Part shown: positions 14,547 through 22,206 of the stretch, piece by piece
Layout: each line of letters starts with the position of its first letter
How positions within the stretch are numbered: position 1 is the stretch's first letter
Source: an uncultured Finegoldia sp.
GTDB lineage: Bacteria > Bacillota > Clostridia > Tissierellales > Peptoniphilaceae
Direction of reading: 5' to 3'
NCBI RefSeq assembly: GCF_900766215.1
Contig: NZ_CAAFUQ010000035.1
Span: 1 to 22,794, forward strand
DNA: 22,794 bases
Position numbers and translations under genes: made by a program
The notes under the pieces: model-generated
What the model saw: only the letters and a program-made list of their open reading frames with translations
What the model was told of the DNA's origin: nothing
Database searches by the model: none

Positions 14547-14572
14547 TGGGAGATTTAGTTCGTTAGAACCAC
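14546..14572 (+). promoter_or_regulatory. Second candidate L1-binding element, before rplA
   Basis: GTGGGAG (14546-14552) begins with the last base of the rplK stop codon. CCAC (14569-14572) ends two bases before the AGGAGG of rplA. If it folds and binds L1 it would mask the rplA ribosome binding site. A competing hairpin, GTTC-GTTA-GAAC (14558-14569), is also visible. Assignment to L1 is by motif and position only. Confidence 0.5.
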
Positions 14573-14584
14573 AAGGAGGATTAT

Positions 14585-15286
14585 ATGGCAAAAAAAGGTA
14601 AAAAATATCAAGAAAGTGCAAAATTAATTGATAGAACAGTTGAATATAAATTAGACGAAGCAAGTAAATTAGTTGTTGAAACTGCTAAAGCTAAATTTGA
14701 CGAATCAGTAGAATTACACGCAAAATTAGGTGTAGATAGTAGACACGCTGACCAACAAGTTCGTGGTACTATCGTACTTCCTCATGGTACAGGTAAAGAC
14801 CAAAAGGTAGCTGTATTTGCAAAAGGTGAAAAAGCTGAAGAAGCAAAAGCTGCAGGAGCAGATTTTGTAGGAGCAGAAGATTTAGCAGAAAAAATCCAAA
14901 AAGAAGGTTGGTTAGGATTTGATGTTGCAGTAGCTACTCCAGACATGATGGGTGTAGTAGGTAGAATTGGTAGAATCTTAGGACCTCAAGGTTTAATGCC
15001 AAACCCTAAAGCTGGTACAGTAACTATGGATGTTACAAGTGCAATCAAAGAAATCAAAGCTGGTAAAGTTGAATATAGAACTGACAAGAGCAATATTATT
15101 CACGTTCCAGTTGGTAAAGTTTCTTTCGGAGAAGAAAAAATTGCTGAAAACATCAATGCGTTAATGCAAGCAATATTGAAAGCAAAACCAGCTTCATCAA
15201 AAGGTAAATATATTAGATCTTTAACAATTGCTTCAACAATGGGCCCTGGAATCAAGGTTAATCCATTACAATTTGCAAAAGAATAA
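14585..15286 (+). CDS. rplA: 50S ribosomal protein L1
   Basis: L1 binds the mobile stalk of 23S rRNA at the E site and in many bacteria represses its own operon. The 233-residue protein has VELHAKLGVDSRHADQQVRG, LPHGTGKDQKVAVFAKG, the L1 signature region IGRILGPQGLMPNPKAGTVT and the final SLTIASTMGPGIKVN. Length is normal. A short hairpin follows and then an unrelated permease gene, where rplJ would usually be found. Confidence 0.97.
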   Translation: MAKKGKKYQESAKLIDRTVEYKLDEASKLVVETAKAKFDESVELHAKLGVDSRHADQQVRGTIVLPHGTGKDQKVAVFAKGEKAEEAKAAGADFVGAEDLAEKIQKEGWLGFDVAVATPDMMGVVGRIGRILGPQGLMPNPKAGTVTMDVTSAIKEIKAGKVEYRTDKSNIIHVPVGKVSFGEEKIAENINALMQAILKAKPASSKGKYIRSLTIASTMGPGIKVNPLQFAKE

Positions 15287-15302
15287 TATATAAGAAATTT
15301 TT

Positions 15303-15324
15303 AGCCACCGTAAAAGTGGCTTTT
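15303..15324 (+). terminator. Weak terminator after rplA
   Basis: AGCCAC (15303-15308) pairs with GTGGCT (15316-15321). The T tract is short (four T). Outer bases AAGAAA and TTTCTT could extend the stem with a bulge. Partial termination before the permease is likely. Confidence 0.65.
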
Positions 15325-15343
15325 CTTAAATTCGGAGGAAAAA

Positions 15344-16489
15344 ATGAAATTATTAAAAGATGACAAAAGAAAAATCCAAATAGGAATTACTATATTAATC
15401 GTTCCGGTTATTTTGGCATATCTTTTGTTCAATGGAAAATCAATAGGAAATGCATTGGGCACTTTTATGGCGATTATATCTCCATTTATTATTGGTGCTG
15501 CATTAGCTTTTGTATTGAATATGCCGATGAATTTTATTGAGAATAAACTTTTAAAAAAATGGACTTCGAAGCCGGGTCTAAAAAGGGCAATATCTCTGCT
15601 AATAAGCTTAGTAATAGTTAGTGCGATATTAACATTTGTAGTGACACTTATAATTCCTAATTTTTTAGAGGCTATTAAATCACTAATACAAGGTATTCCG
15701 GTGTTGGTTGAAAAGCTAAGAAAATATCCAGAAATAGCAAAACAATTAGATAAAATTTACGACACATACGCTATAACAAGCACTCACGATTTGTTTGTAA
15801 AATTGAAGCCTTATTTAACTAAAAATGGATTGGATATATTGAACAATGTATTTTTTGGAATTAGCACAGTATTTTCTGTTGTACTTAGTTTTGTAGTCTC
15901 GTTTACTTTTGCAATTTATTTATTATTCTCAAAAGAAACGTTGAGAAGACAATTCACAGAATTAACTTATGTTTTCTTCAGCGGGAAAACTGCAAAAAGA
16001 ATTATTGTTTTCTTCAAAGTCGCTTACGAAAAATTTTACTCGTTCTTCAAAGGCCAATTTATCGAAGCATTTATGCTTGGGTTTATGTGTTTCATAGGAA
16101 TGTATTTGTTGAAGATTCCAAACGCTGCAACAGTTAGTGTATTAATTGGTTTTGGAGCGTTGATTCCACTGGTTGGAGCGATACTAGGAGCTGCTCTAGG
16201 AGCTTTGATTATTTTAATCGAATCTTTTTCAAAAGCGATTATGTTTGTGATTTTCATAATTGTTCTTCAACAATTTGATGGTAATGTAACTTATCCTAGA
16301 ATTGTTGGTTCTTCTGTAGGACTTCCATCTATTTGGGTTTTAGTTGCAGTTATCATAGGGGCGGCAGTAAGTGGTATTGTTGGTATGCTTATTTTCGTTC
16401 CAATATTTGCTACAATCTATGAATTATTGTACAGATATAAGAAAAAGAAATTAGAAGACAAAAACATTTGTATTATTGAAGAAAAATAA
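15344..16489 (+). CDS. AI-2E family transporter (UPF0118 permease)
   Basis: A 381-residue membrane protein of the AI-2E exporter superfamily. Hydrophobic segments lie near residues 12-30, 38-58, 83-108, 170-195, 240-258, 262-292 and 318-360. A soluble-looking section lies between the third and fourth. The family C-terminal block is clear (GALIPLVGAILGAALGA, DGNVTYPRIVGSSVGLP, GMLIFVPIFATIYELLYRY), as is the conserved IYLLFSKETLRRQ after the central span. Family members have been described as exporters of autoinducer-2 or as sodium/proton antiporters, so the substrate here is unknown. GGAGG precedes the ATG. It lies between rplA and rplJ, with a terminator before and a promoter after, so it is an insertion into an otherwise conserved ribosomal cluster. 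Confidence 0.9.
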   Translation: MKLLKDDKRKIQIGITILIVPVILAYLLFNGKSIGNALGTFMAIISPFIIGAALAFVLNMPMNFIENKLLKKWTSKPGLKRAISLLISLVIVSAILTFVVTLIIPNFLEAIKSLIQGIPVLVEKLRKYPEIAKQLDKIYDTYAITSTHDLFVKLKPYLTKNGLDILNNVFFGISTVFSVVLSFVVSFTFAIYLLFSKETLRRQFTELTYVFFSGKTAKRIIVFFKVAYEKFYSFFKGQFIEAFMLGFMCFIGMYLLKIPNAATVSVLIGFGALIPLVGAILGAALGALIILIESFSKAIMFVIFIIVLQQFDGNVTYPRIVGSSVGLPSIWVLVAVIIGAAVSGIVGMLIFVPIFATIYELLYRYKKKKLEDKNICIIEEK

Positions 16490-16500
16490 TAAAAAAAGTG

Positions 16501-16528
16501 TTGACATATTCATTGAATATGATATAAT
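16501..16528 (+). promoter_or_regulatory. Strong extended -10 promoter of rplJL
   Basis: TTGACA (16501-16506), a 16-base spacer and TATAAT (16523-16528) preceded by TG one base upstream. It has consensus boxes plus the extended element, as expected for a ribosomal protein operon. Confidence 0.9.
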
Positions 16529-16545
16529 AATCAAGTAATTAATTT

Positions 16546-16659
16546 GGGCTACCGAAGACAGTAGGGACTATTAAAGTTTAATCATCCTACAGAGGAGCAT
16601 AAGATATGAGTTTATCAGTCTTTCTGTCTTTGGATGGAAAGACTTTTTTAGTGTAGCCT
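16546..16659 (+). promoter_or_regulatory. Ribosomal protein L10 leader (rplJL autoregulation)
   Basis: The leader has the known L10-leader pattern ACCGAAGACAGTAGG with partner CCTACAGAGG (16586-16595), forming a stem with a kink-turn-like internal loop for L10. GGCTAC (16547-16552) and GTAGCC (16653-16658) can close the whole structure. Inside is an intrinsic terminator (16617-16649). In Bacillus the L10(L12)4 complex is known to act through such a leader by transcription attenuation. AAGACAG (16555-16561) matches CTGTCTT (16624-16630) and could form the competing antiterminator. Confidence 0.85.
16617..16649 (+). terminator. Attenuator terminator inside the L10 leader
   Basis: AGTCTTTC (16617-16624) pairs with GAAAGACT (16637-16644), loop of 12 bases, followed by TTTTT. 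It lies 30 bases before the rplJ start, so it stops transcription before the coding region when formed. Confidence 0.85.
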
Positions 16660-16678
16660 TTTTCATGGAGGTGAAATA

Positions 16679-17221
16679 ATGAAAGAACACGTTTTAAATC
16701 AAAAGAAAGCTGTTGTCGAAGAAATTAAAGGACACATTAATGATGCTAAATCAATGGTTATCGTTGATTATAGAGGATTAGATGTTAGTGAAGCAACAGA
16801 ATTAAGAGAAAAATTCAGAAATGAAAATGTATTATTCAAAGTATACAAAAACACAATGATGAATTTTGCTTTTAAAGAATTGGGATTTGATGGATTCTTA
16901 GATTACTTATCTGGTCCTAACGCGGTTGCATTCAGTATGGATGATCCAATCGCTGCAGCTAGAATAGCTAAACAATTCGCAGCAGATCACGAAAATTTAG
17001 AAATTAAAGCAGGTTATTTAGGAGACAAATTCTTAGATGTTGAAGGTGTGAAGAAAATCGCATCTATCCCTTCAAGAGAAGTTCTTCTTACAAAAATGCT
17101 TGGAAGCTTCAAAGCTCCAGTATCAAAATTTGTATATTTAGCAGATGCTATTGCTAAATCAAAAAAAGAAGGTTCAGAAGAAGCTGAATCAAATGAAACT
17201 ACTGAAATAGTAGAAGAATAA
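16679..17221 (+). CDS. rplJ: 50S ribosomal protein L10
   Basis: L10 anchors the L7/L12 stalk to 23S rRNA and is the likely repressor of its own mRNA. The 180-residue protein shows NQKKAVVEEIKGHINDAKSM, VDYRGLDVSEATELREKFR and KVYKNTMMNFAFKELG. The C-terminal helix that binds L12 dimers begins after VLLTKMLGSFKAPVSKFVY. The tail (KKEGSEEAESNETTEIVEE) is acidic and a little longer than usual. GGAGGTGA precedes the start. rplL follows after 29 bases. Confidence 0.97.
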   Translation: MKEHVLNQKKAVVEEIKGHINDAKSMVIVDYRGLDVSEATELREKFRNENVLFKVYKNTMMNFAFKELGFDGFLDYLSGPNAVAFSMDDPIAAARIAKQFAADHENLEIKAGYLGDKFLDVEGVKKIASIPSREVLLTKMLGSFKAPVSKFVYLADAIAKSKKEGSEEAESNETTEIVEE

Positions 17222-17250
17222 TTAATTAAAATAAAATTTGGAGGTAAAAA

Positions 17251-17622
17251 ATGTCAATAGATGAAATCTTAGAAGCAGTTGAAGGCTTAACTGTTCTTGA
17301 ATTAAATGAATTAGTAGAAAAAGCAGAAGAAAAATTTGGAGTATCAGCAGCAGCTCCTGTAGCAGCAGCAGGTGCAGCACCAGCAGCAGGTGGAGCAGCA
17401 GCAGAAGAAAAATCAGAATTTGATGTAATTTTAGCATCAGTTGGTGACGCTAAGATGAAAGTTATCAAAGCAGTTAAAGACTTAACTGGATTAGGATTAA
17501 AAGATGCTAAAGCTATCGTAGACGAAGCTCCTAAAGCAATTAAAGAAGGCGCTTCTAAAGAAGAAGCTGAAGAATTAAAAGCTAAACTTGAAGAAGTTGG
17601 AGCTACTATCGAATTAAAATAG
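17251..17622 (+). CDS. rplL: 50S ribosomal protein L7/L12
   Basis: A 123-residue protein with an N-terminal dimer and L10-binding part (SIDEILEAVEGLTVLELNEL). The flexible hinge rich in Ala and Gly (residues about 33-51, AAAPVAAAGAAPAAGGAAA) follows, then the C-terminal factor-binding domain with VIKAVKDLTGLGLKDAKAIV. L12 recruits the GTPase factors. GGAGGT precedes the ATG. It ends the operon, and rpoB, its usual neighbour, is not present. Confidence 0.97.
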   Translation: MSIDEILEAVEGLTVLELNELVEKAEEKFGVSAAAPVAAAGAAPAAGGAAAEEKSEFDVILASVGDAKMKVIKAVKDLTGLGLKDAKAIVDEAPKAIKEGASKEEAEELKAKLEEVGATIELK

Positions 17623-17636
17623 TCGATAAATTTATG

Positions 17637-17667
17637 GAGAGGTTATGTATAATAGCCTCTCTTTTTT
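17637..17667 (+). terminator. Strong terminator of rplJL
   Basis: GAGAGGTTAT (17637-17646) pairs with ATAGCCTCTC (17652-17661), including one G-U pair, with a five-base loop and six T after it. This ends the L10/L12 unit. Confidence 0.92.
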
Positions 17668-17673
17668 GATTGC

Positions 17674-17701
17674 TTGACAAATCATTTGTTTATGATATTA
17701 T
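17674..17701 (+). promoter_or_regulatory. Promoter of the T-box/metG operon
   Basis: TTGACA (17674-17679) and TATTAT (17696-17701), spacer 16, with TG one base before the -10 box. Confidence 0.8.
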
Positions 17702-17714
17702 TTTAATATATTGA

Positions 17715-17981
17715 TAAAATGACTATGATGAGATGAGTATGTAATAATTTTTTTTAAAGAGAGTCTTAGTTTGGTGGAATAGGATATTAGATTATTGCAG
17801 AATATGGTCTTTGAGTTTGAAAAGTTGAATAGCTAATGCTTTTAAATTTTTCCGGGAGCATCCGTTATCAAATGCTAGGCATTAAAGTGCCAAACAATGA
17901 GAGAATATTTTATATTCTAAAATTAAGGTGGTAACGCGGATTTTCGCCCTTATATGATGTATGTCATATAAGGGATTTTTT
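17715..17981 (+). promoter_or_regulatory. T-box riboswitch sensing tRNA-Met
   Basis: The leader has the full T-box layout and fills the gap before metG. Stem I carries AGTA on its 5' side (about 17736), an AGAGAG / GGTGGAA apical region (17758-17779) and the specifier loop GAAT-ATG-G. There the codon ATG is at 17804-17806, preceded by GAA plus one base and followed by a purine. The CCGGGAGCATCCGTTATC block (about 17852-17870) belongs to the stem II region. The T-box itself is AAGGTGGTAACGCGG (17925-17939). Its TGGT (17929-17932) would pair with ACCA, fitting a tRNA with A at position 73 such as tRNA-Met. Uncharged tRNA-Met should favour read-through into metG. Confidence 0.92.
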
Positions 17982-17982
17982 A
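17947..17982 (+). terminator. T-box terminator
   Basis: CCCTTATATGA (17947-17957) and TCATATAAGGG (17964-17974) form a perfect 11-bp stem followed by ATTTTTTATTTT. It competes with the antiterminator made from the T-box sequence just upstream. Confidence 0.92.
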
Positions 17983-18013
17983 TTTTATTGTAGTTTTATT
18001 TAGGAGGGAAATT

Positions 18014-20011
18014 ATGTCAGAAGAAAAGAAATCATATTATATTACTACTCCAATCTATTATCCAAGTAGTAATTTACATTTGGGTCATACTTATACAACA
18101 ATCATTGCGGATACTTTGAAGAAATTCAAAAAAATCCAAGGCTACGATGTGTTCTTGACTACAGGTACTGATGAACACGGTCAAAAGTTGTATGAAAAAG
18201 CAAAAGAAAAAAATATGGGTGATAATCCATTAAATTATATCGATCCAATTGTACAAAGTGCCAAGGATTTGTGGAAAAAACTAGACATAGACATAGATAG
18301 TTTTGTCAGAAGTACAGACAAGGCTCACGAAAAAAATGTTCAAGAAATTTTTCAAAAATTATACGATAAGGGAGATATTTACAAGTCTACTTACAAGGGA
18401 CATTATTGTGTCGATTGTGAAGCTTTTTGGACAGAATCACAACTAAAGGATGGAAAGTGTCCAGATTGTGGACGTGATGTTCATTATCACGAAGAAGAAT
18501 CGTACTTTTTCAGATTATCAAAATACAAAGATAGAATTTTACAATTGTACAAAGACAACCCAGATTTCTTGAAGCCAGAATCTCGTAAGAACGAAATGGT
18601 GAATAACTTTTTAAGTGGTGAATTGGAAGATTTATCCGTATCTCGTACAAGCTTTGACTGGGGAGTTAAGGTTCCATTTGATGATAAGCATATTATTTAC
18701 GTGTGGATTGATGCGCTTAGCTGTTATTTGACAGGGATTGGATATGGACAAGATGAAGAATTATTCAACAAATTCTGGCCATGTGATATTCACTTGGTAG
18801 GTAAAGAAATTGTAAGATTCCACACTATTATTTGGCCAGCGTTGTTGATGGCGTTGGATTTACCATTGCCAAAGAGGGTTTTCGCTCATGGATGGATTTT
18901 GTTTAATGAAGATAAGATGAGTAAATCTAAGGGAAATGTATATTATCCAGAGCCAATTATAGATTTGTACGGTGTAGATGCTTTGAAATATTACATTTTA
19001 AGAGATTTTACTTTTGGTAATGATGGTAACTTTACGACAGAAAGATTTATGAATAGATTTAATTCTGATTTGGTAAATGATTTGGGTAATCTTGTAAGTA
19101 GATCTGTGTCAATGGTTGAAAAATACTTTGATGGAGTTATTCCTCAACCAAATGAAAATAATGATATAGACAAGGATTTGATTTCTGTAGTTGAAGCTTG
19201 CCAAGAAAAAGTTGAAGAACTATTGGAGGAACTTGATTTCTCAAATGCACTAGAAGAAATTTGGAAAGTTGTCAGAAGAGCGAACAAATACATCGATGAA
19301 ACTACACCATGGATTTTGATTAAAGAAGATCCTGAAAGGTTGAAGACGGTTTTGTATAATTTGATGGATGCTATAAGAGTTATTTGTATTTTGACTTCCC
19401 CATTTATCACTGAAACAAGCAATAAAATCAAAGAACAAATAGGACTTTCAGAAATTAAATGGGAAGATGGAAAAGTTTTCGGTAAAACAGTAGTTGGAAC
19501 TAAGGTTCAAAGAGGAGAAAACTTGTTCAATAGATTGGATATCAAGAAGGAAACTGAAAGATTAAATGAAGTTAATGACAAATTAATAGAAGAAAGAACT
19601 GGTAAGAAAGTTTCTGAATTGAGAGAAGACACAGAAGAAGCTCCTAAGAAATCGAAGAAAAGCTCTAAGAAAAACAAAACAAAGGAAGAAATCACTATAG
19701 ATGATTTTGATAAATTAGATTTGAGAGTAGGTCAAATCATAGAAGCAAAACAACATCCTGATGCAGATAAGCTTTTGGTTTTCAAGGTTAAAATAGGAGA
19801 AGAAACAAGACAAATTGTTTCTGGAATTAAAAACTGGTACGAACCAAATGATTTGATAGGTAAGAAGGTTATTGTTGTGTATAATTTGAAGCCTGTTAAG
19901 TTAAGAGGAGTAGAATCTCAAGGTATGCTTCTTGCAGCAAGTAAGGGCGATAACTTGACTATGGCAAGTCTACTTGACTCAGAATTTGAAGATGGAGCGA
20001 CTGTATCTTAA
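18014..20011 (+). CDS. metG: Methionyl-tRNA synthetase with C-terminal tRNA-binding domain
   Basis: MetRS charges elongator and initiator tRNA-Met. The 665-residue protein has the class I signature HLGH (22-25) and KMSKS (301-305), with a single zinc knuckle Cys132-x2-Cys135 ... Cys149-x2-Cys152. A helical anticodon-binding domain follows from about 350. A charged linker rich in Lys and Glu (about 535-560) leads to an EMAP-like OB-fold (LDLRVGQIIEAKQHPDADKL ... SGIKNWY ... LRGVESQGMLLAA). That domain aids tRNA binding and dimer formation in many Firmicutes. AGGAGGGA precedes the ATG. The Met T-box upstream confirms the identity. tatD starts in its stop codon. Confidence 0.97.
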   Translation: MSEEKKSYYITTPIYYPSSNLHLGHTYTTIIADTLKKFKKIQGYDVFLTTGTDEHGQKLYEKAKEKNMGDNPLNYIDPIVQSAKDLWKKLDIDIDSFVRSTDKAHEKNVQEIFQKLYDKGDIYKSTYKGHYCVDCEAFWTESQLKDGKCPDCGRDVHYHEEESYFFRLSKYKDRILQLYKDNPDFLKPESRKNEMVNNFLSGELEDLSVSRTSFDWGVKVPFDDKHIIYVWIDALSCYLTGIGYGQDEELFNKFWPCDIHLVGKEIVRFHTIIWPALLMALDLPLPKRVFAHGWILFNEDKMSKSKGNVYYPEPIIDLYGVDALKYYILRDFTFGNDGNFTTERFMNRFNSDLVNDLGNLVSRSVSMVEKYFDGVIPQPNENNDIDKDLISVVEACQEKVEELLEELDFSNALEEIWKVVRRANKYIDETTPWILIKEDPERLKTVLYNLMDAIRVICILTSPFITETSNKIKEQIGLSEIKWEDGKVFGKTVVGTKVQRGENLFNRLDIKKETERLNEVNDKLIEERTGKKVSELREDTEEAPKKSKKSSKKNKTKEEITIDDFDKLDLRVGQIIEAKQHPDADKLLVFKVKIGEETRQIVSGIKNWYEPNDLIGKKVIVVYNLKPVKLRGVESQGMLLAASKGDNLTMASLLDSEFEDGATVS

Positions 20012-20778
20012 TGGGAGAATATGTAATTTACGATACACATTGTCACTTGACAGATGAGAAATTTGATTTTGATAGAGATAAAATAATCGAGAACCTACAA
20101 TCCAATTCTGTTGTAAAAGCAATGCTTCCAAGTGATAATGTTGAAAACTCCATTAAAGCCATAGAATTATCAAAAAAGTATGATTTCTTATACAATGCTG
20201 TGGGGATTCACCCTGAAGAAGATAGTAGATTCACAGATGAGGATATTTCTAGGATAGAAGAGTTGACTGATAATCCAAAATGCAAAGCAATTGGAGAAAT
20301 TGGACTGGACTATCATTATGAACACGACAAGGACAAGCAAAAATATCTATTTGAGAAGCAAATGCAAATCGCCGAAAAGAAAAATTTGCCTGTAATTATT
20401 CACACAAGAGATGCAATACAAGACACATATGATATCTTGAAGAAATATCCAAATGTAAGAGGAATAATGCACTCTTATTCTGGAAGTTATGAGATGGCAA
20501 TGAAATTTATTGATTTGGGATATTATATTTCATTTAGTGGAGTTGTGACATTTAAGAATGCAAGAAATGTCAAGGAAACTTGTGAGAGATTACCTATTGA
20601 TAAAATTTTAGTAGAAACAGATTCTCCTTATTTGACGCCTCATCCATATCGTGGAAAAAGAAATGAACCTAAATATGTGAATTTGGTTTTACAAGAGGTT
20701 AGTTTGTTGAAAAAAATGTCGGAAAAAGAAGCGGCACAAATCATTTGCAATAATGCTGATGATATTTTTGGATGGTAA
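20011..20778 (+). CDS. tatD: TatD family metal-dependent hydrolase (putative DNase)
   Basis: A 255-residue TIM-barrel metallohydrolase. Metal ligands can be read off: His10 and His12 in THCHL, Glu96 in GEIGLD, His131 in IIHTRDA, His154 in MHSYSG and Asp204 in ETDSP. TatD proteins have 3'-5' exonuclease or DNase activity in vitro, and the natural role is unsettled. Its ATG overlaps the metG stop by one base and rnmV follows after three bases. The order metG-tatD-rnmV-rsmA is the standard Firmicutes one. It is sometimes named YcfH. Confidence 0.94.
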   Translation: MGEYVIYDTHCHLTDEKFDFDRDKIIENLQSNSVVKAMLPSDNVENSIKAIELSKKYDFLYNAVGIHPEEDSRFTDEDISRIEELTDNPKCKAIGEIGLDYHYEHDKDKQKYLFEKQMQIAEKKNLPVIIHTRDAIQDTYDILKKYPNVRGIMHSYSGSYEMAMKFIDLGYYISFSGVVTFKNARNVKETCERLPIDKILVETDSPYLTPHPYRGKRNEPKYVNLVLQEVSLLKKMSEKEAAQIICNNADDIFGW

Positions 20779-20781
20779 ATT

Positions 20782-21306
20782 ATGATAAAAGAAATAATAG
20801 TTGTCGAAGGAAGAGACGATGAGCAAAGAGTCAAAAGAGCACTAGATTGTGAAGTGATTTGCACTGGTGGGATTTATTTTAGCGACAAATTACTCAAAAG
20901 ACTCAAAAAAATCAACCAAGATAGAGGGATAATAATTCTAACGGATCCAGACTATGCTGGAAATAAAATCAGAAAAAGAATCAATGATATTATTCCGAAC
21001 GCAAAAAATGCATTTATAGCACAAGATTTGTGTATCAAAGATCAAGACATCGGAATTGAAAATGCAAAGGAAGAAGATATTAAAATCGCCATAGAAAACG
21101 CTCATCCATCAATGATTGATTCTAAGAATGAATACACGATGGATGATATGATTTACTATGGATTAGTAGGTGAAGGATCCAAAGCGCTTAGAATAAAAGT
21201 TGGCAAAATTTTAAATATTGGCTACGGCAATGCGAAATCTTTTCTTAGAATGCTAAACAATTACAATATTTCAAGAGAAAAATTAGAGGAGGCTATTAAT
21301 AGATGA
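20782..21306 (+). CDS. rnmV: Ribonuclease M5 (5S rRNA maturase)
   Basis: RNase M5 trims precursor 5S rRNA in low-GC Gram-positive bacteria. It is a 174-residue Toprim protein. Glu9 lies in VVEGRDD and Asp55-x-Asp57 lies in TDPDYAGNKIRKRI, the metal-binding set. The C-terminal part (GLVGEGSKALRIKVGKILNIGYGNAKSFLRML) is typical of M5 proteins. It overlaps rsmA by four bases (ATGA), so translation is probably coupled. Confidence 0.94.
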   Translation: MIKEIIVVEGRDDEQRVKRALDCEVICTGGIYFSDKLLKRLKKINQDRGIIILTDPDYAGNKIRKRINDIIPNAKNAFIAQDLCIKDQDIGIENAKEEDIKIAIENAHPSMIDSKNEYTMDDMIYYGLVGEGSKALRIKVGKILNIGYGNAKSFLRMLNNYNISREKLEEAINR

Positions 21307-22154
21307 GTTACAGACTACACCAACCTTCTTATATTAAGGAAATATTGGACAAATTCGGATTTAAGTTCTCAAAGGCTTTGGGGCAAAATTTTCTAATCGA
21401 TGGTAATTTGATTGAAAATATTATCGACTATTCTGATATCACAGAAGATGATTACGTTATTGAGATTGGCCCTGGTTTTGGAACATTAACTGAAAGACTT
21501 GTCGACAAATGCAAGTTTTTGTATTCGATTGAAATAGATTCAAGACTTATGGATGTTTTGAAATATACTGTTGGAGATAGAGATAATTTTCAAATAATAA
21601 ACGAAGATGTGTTGAAGGTAGATTTGAATGAACTTAATCATGGAGCTAAAAAGTTTAAAGTGGTTGCGAATCTTCCTTACTACATCACAACTCCAATTAT
21701 TGAGCATTTGTTCAATTACAGAGATATTATTGAATCAATCACTGTTATGGTTCAAAAAGAAGTGGCTAATAGAATGGTCGCGAATGTAGGAAGCAAGGAT
21801 TACGCATCATTGAGTTTGTTTGTAAAACAAAATAGCGATGCGAAAATAATACTGAATGCTCCCAAAACAGTTTTTATGCCACAACCAAAAGTAGACAGTG
21901 CAGTTGTAAACATGAAGCTTAAAAAATTAGATGAAGATATCGACCAAGAACTTCTTCGTCAATTAATCAGATCGGGTTTTAGCAAAAGAAGAAAAACCAT
22001 AGTAAACAGTTTTACAAGTGGGTTTGTAAATGTTGACAAGGACAAATTAAAGTCGATTCTTCAAGAGTTAGGTTTAAAAGAGAATTTGAGAGCTGAGAAT
22101 TTGTCATTGGAAGATTACAAAAATATTGTAAAGAAGTTGAACGATATTGATTAG
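21303..22154 (+). CDS. rsmA: 16S rRNA (adenine-1518/1519-N6)-dimethyltransferase RsmA (KsgA)
   Basis: RsmA dimethylates two adjacent adenines near the 3' end of 16S rRNA as a late 30S assembly check. The 283-residue protein has SKALGQNFLID, the S-adenosylmethionine loop VIEIGPGFGTLTERLV and the catalytic NLPYYITTPI (from residue 123). The C-terminal domain contains RSGFSKRRKTIVNSF. Loss of this enzyme gives kasugamycin resistance in other bacteria. It is the last gene of the metG operon. No terminator is obvious before the next gene. Confidence 0.96.
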   Translation: MSYRLHQPSYIKEILDKFGFKFSKALGQNFLIDGNLIENIIDYSDITEDDYVIEIGPGFGTLTERLVDKCKFLYSIEIDSRLMDVLKYTVGDRDNFQIINEDVLKVDLNELNHGAKKFKVVANLPYYITTPIIEHLFNYRDIIESITVMVQKEVANRMVANVGSKDYASLSLFVKQNSDAKIILNAPKTVFMPQPKVDSAVVNMKLKKLDEDIDQELLRQLIRSGFSKRRKTIVNSFTSGFVNVDKDKLKSILQELGLKENLRAENLSLEDYKNIVKKLNDID

Positions 22155-22176
22155 GATTTTCAAATAAGGGTATATA
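22147..22176 (+). promoter_or_regulatory. Possible promoter of the glutaredoxin-like gene
   Basis: TTGATT (22147-22152) and TATATA (22171-22176) are 18 bases apart and overlap the end of rsmA. The match is moderate, and read-through from rsmA is an equal possibility. Confidence 0.4.
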
Positions 22177-22206
22177 TAAAATACAGACTTTTAAGGAGGT
22201 ATTTTT

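Noticed and set aside
17222..17468. Leu-rich and Ala/Ser-rich minus-strand open frames opposite rplL
   Set aside because: They mirror the Ala/Gly hinge codons of rplL (GCA repeats read in reverse). There is no ribosome binding site and the plus-strand gene is certain.
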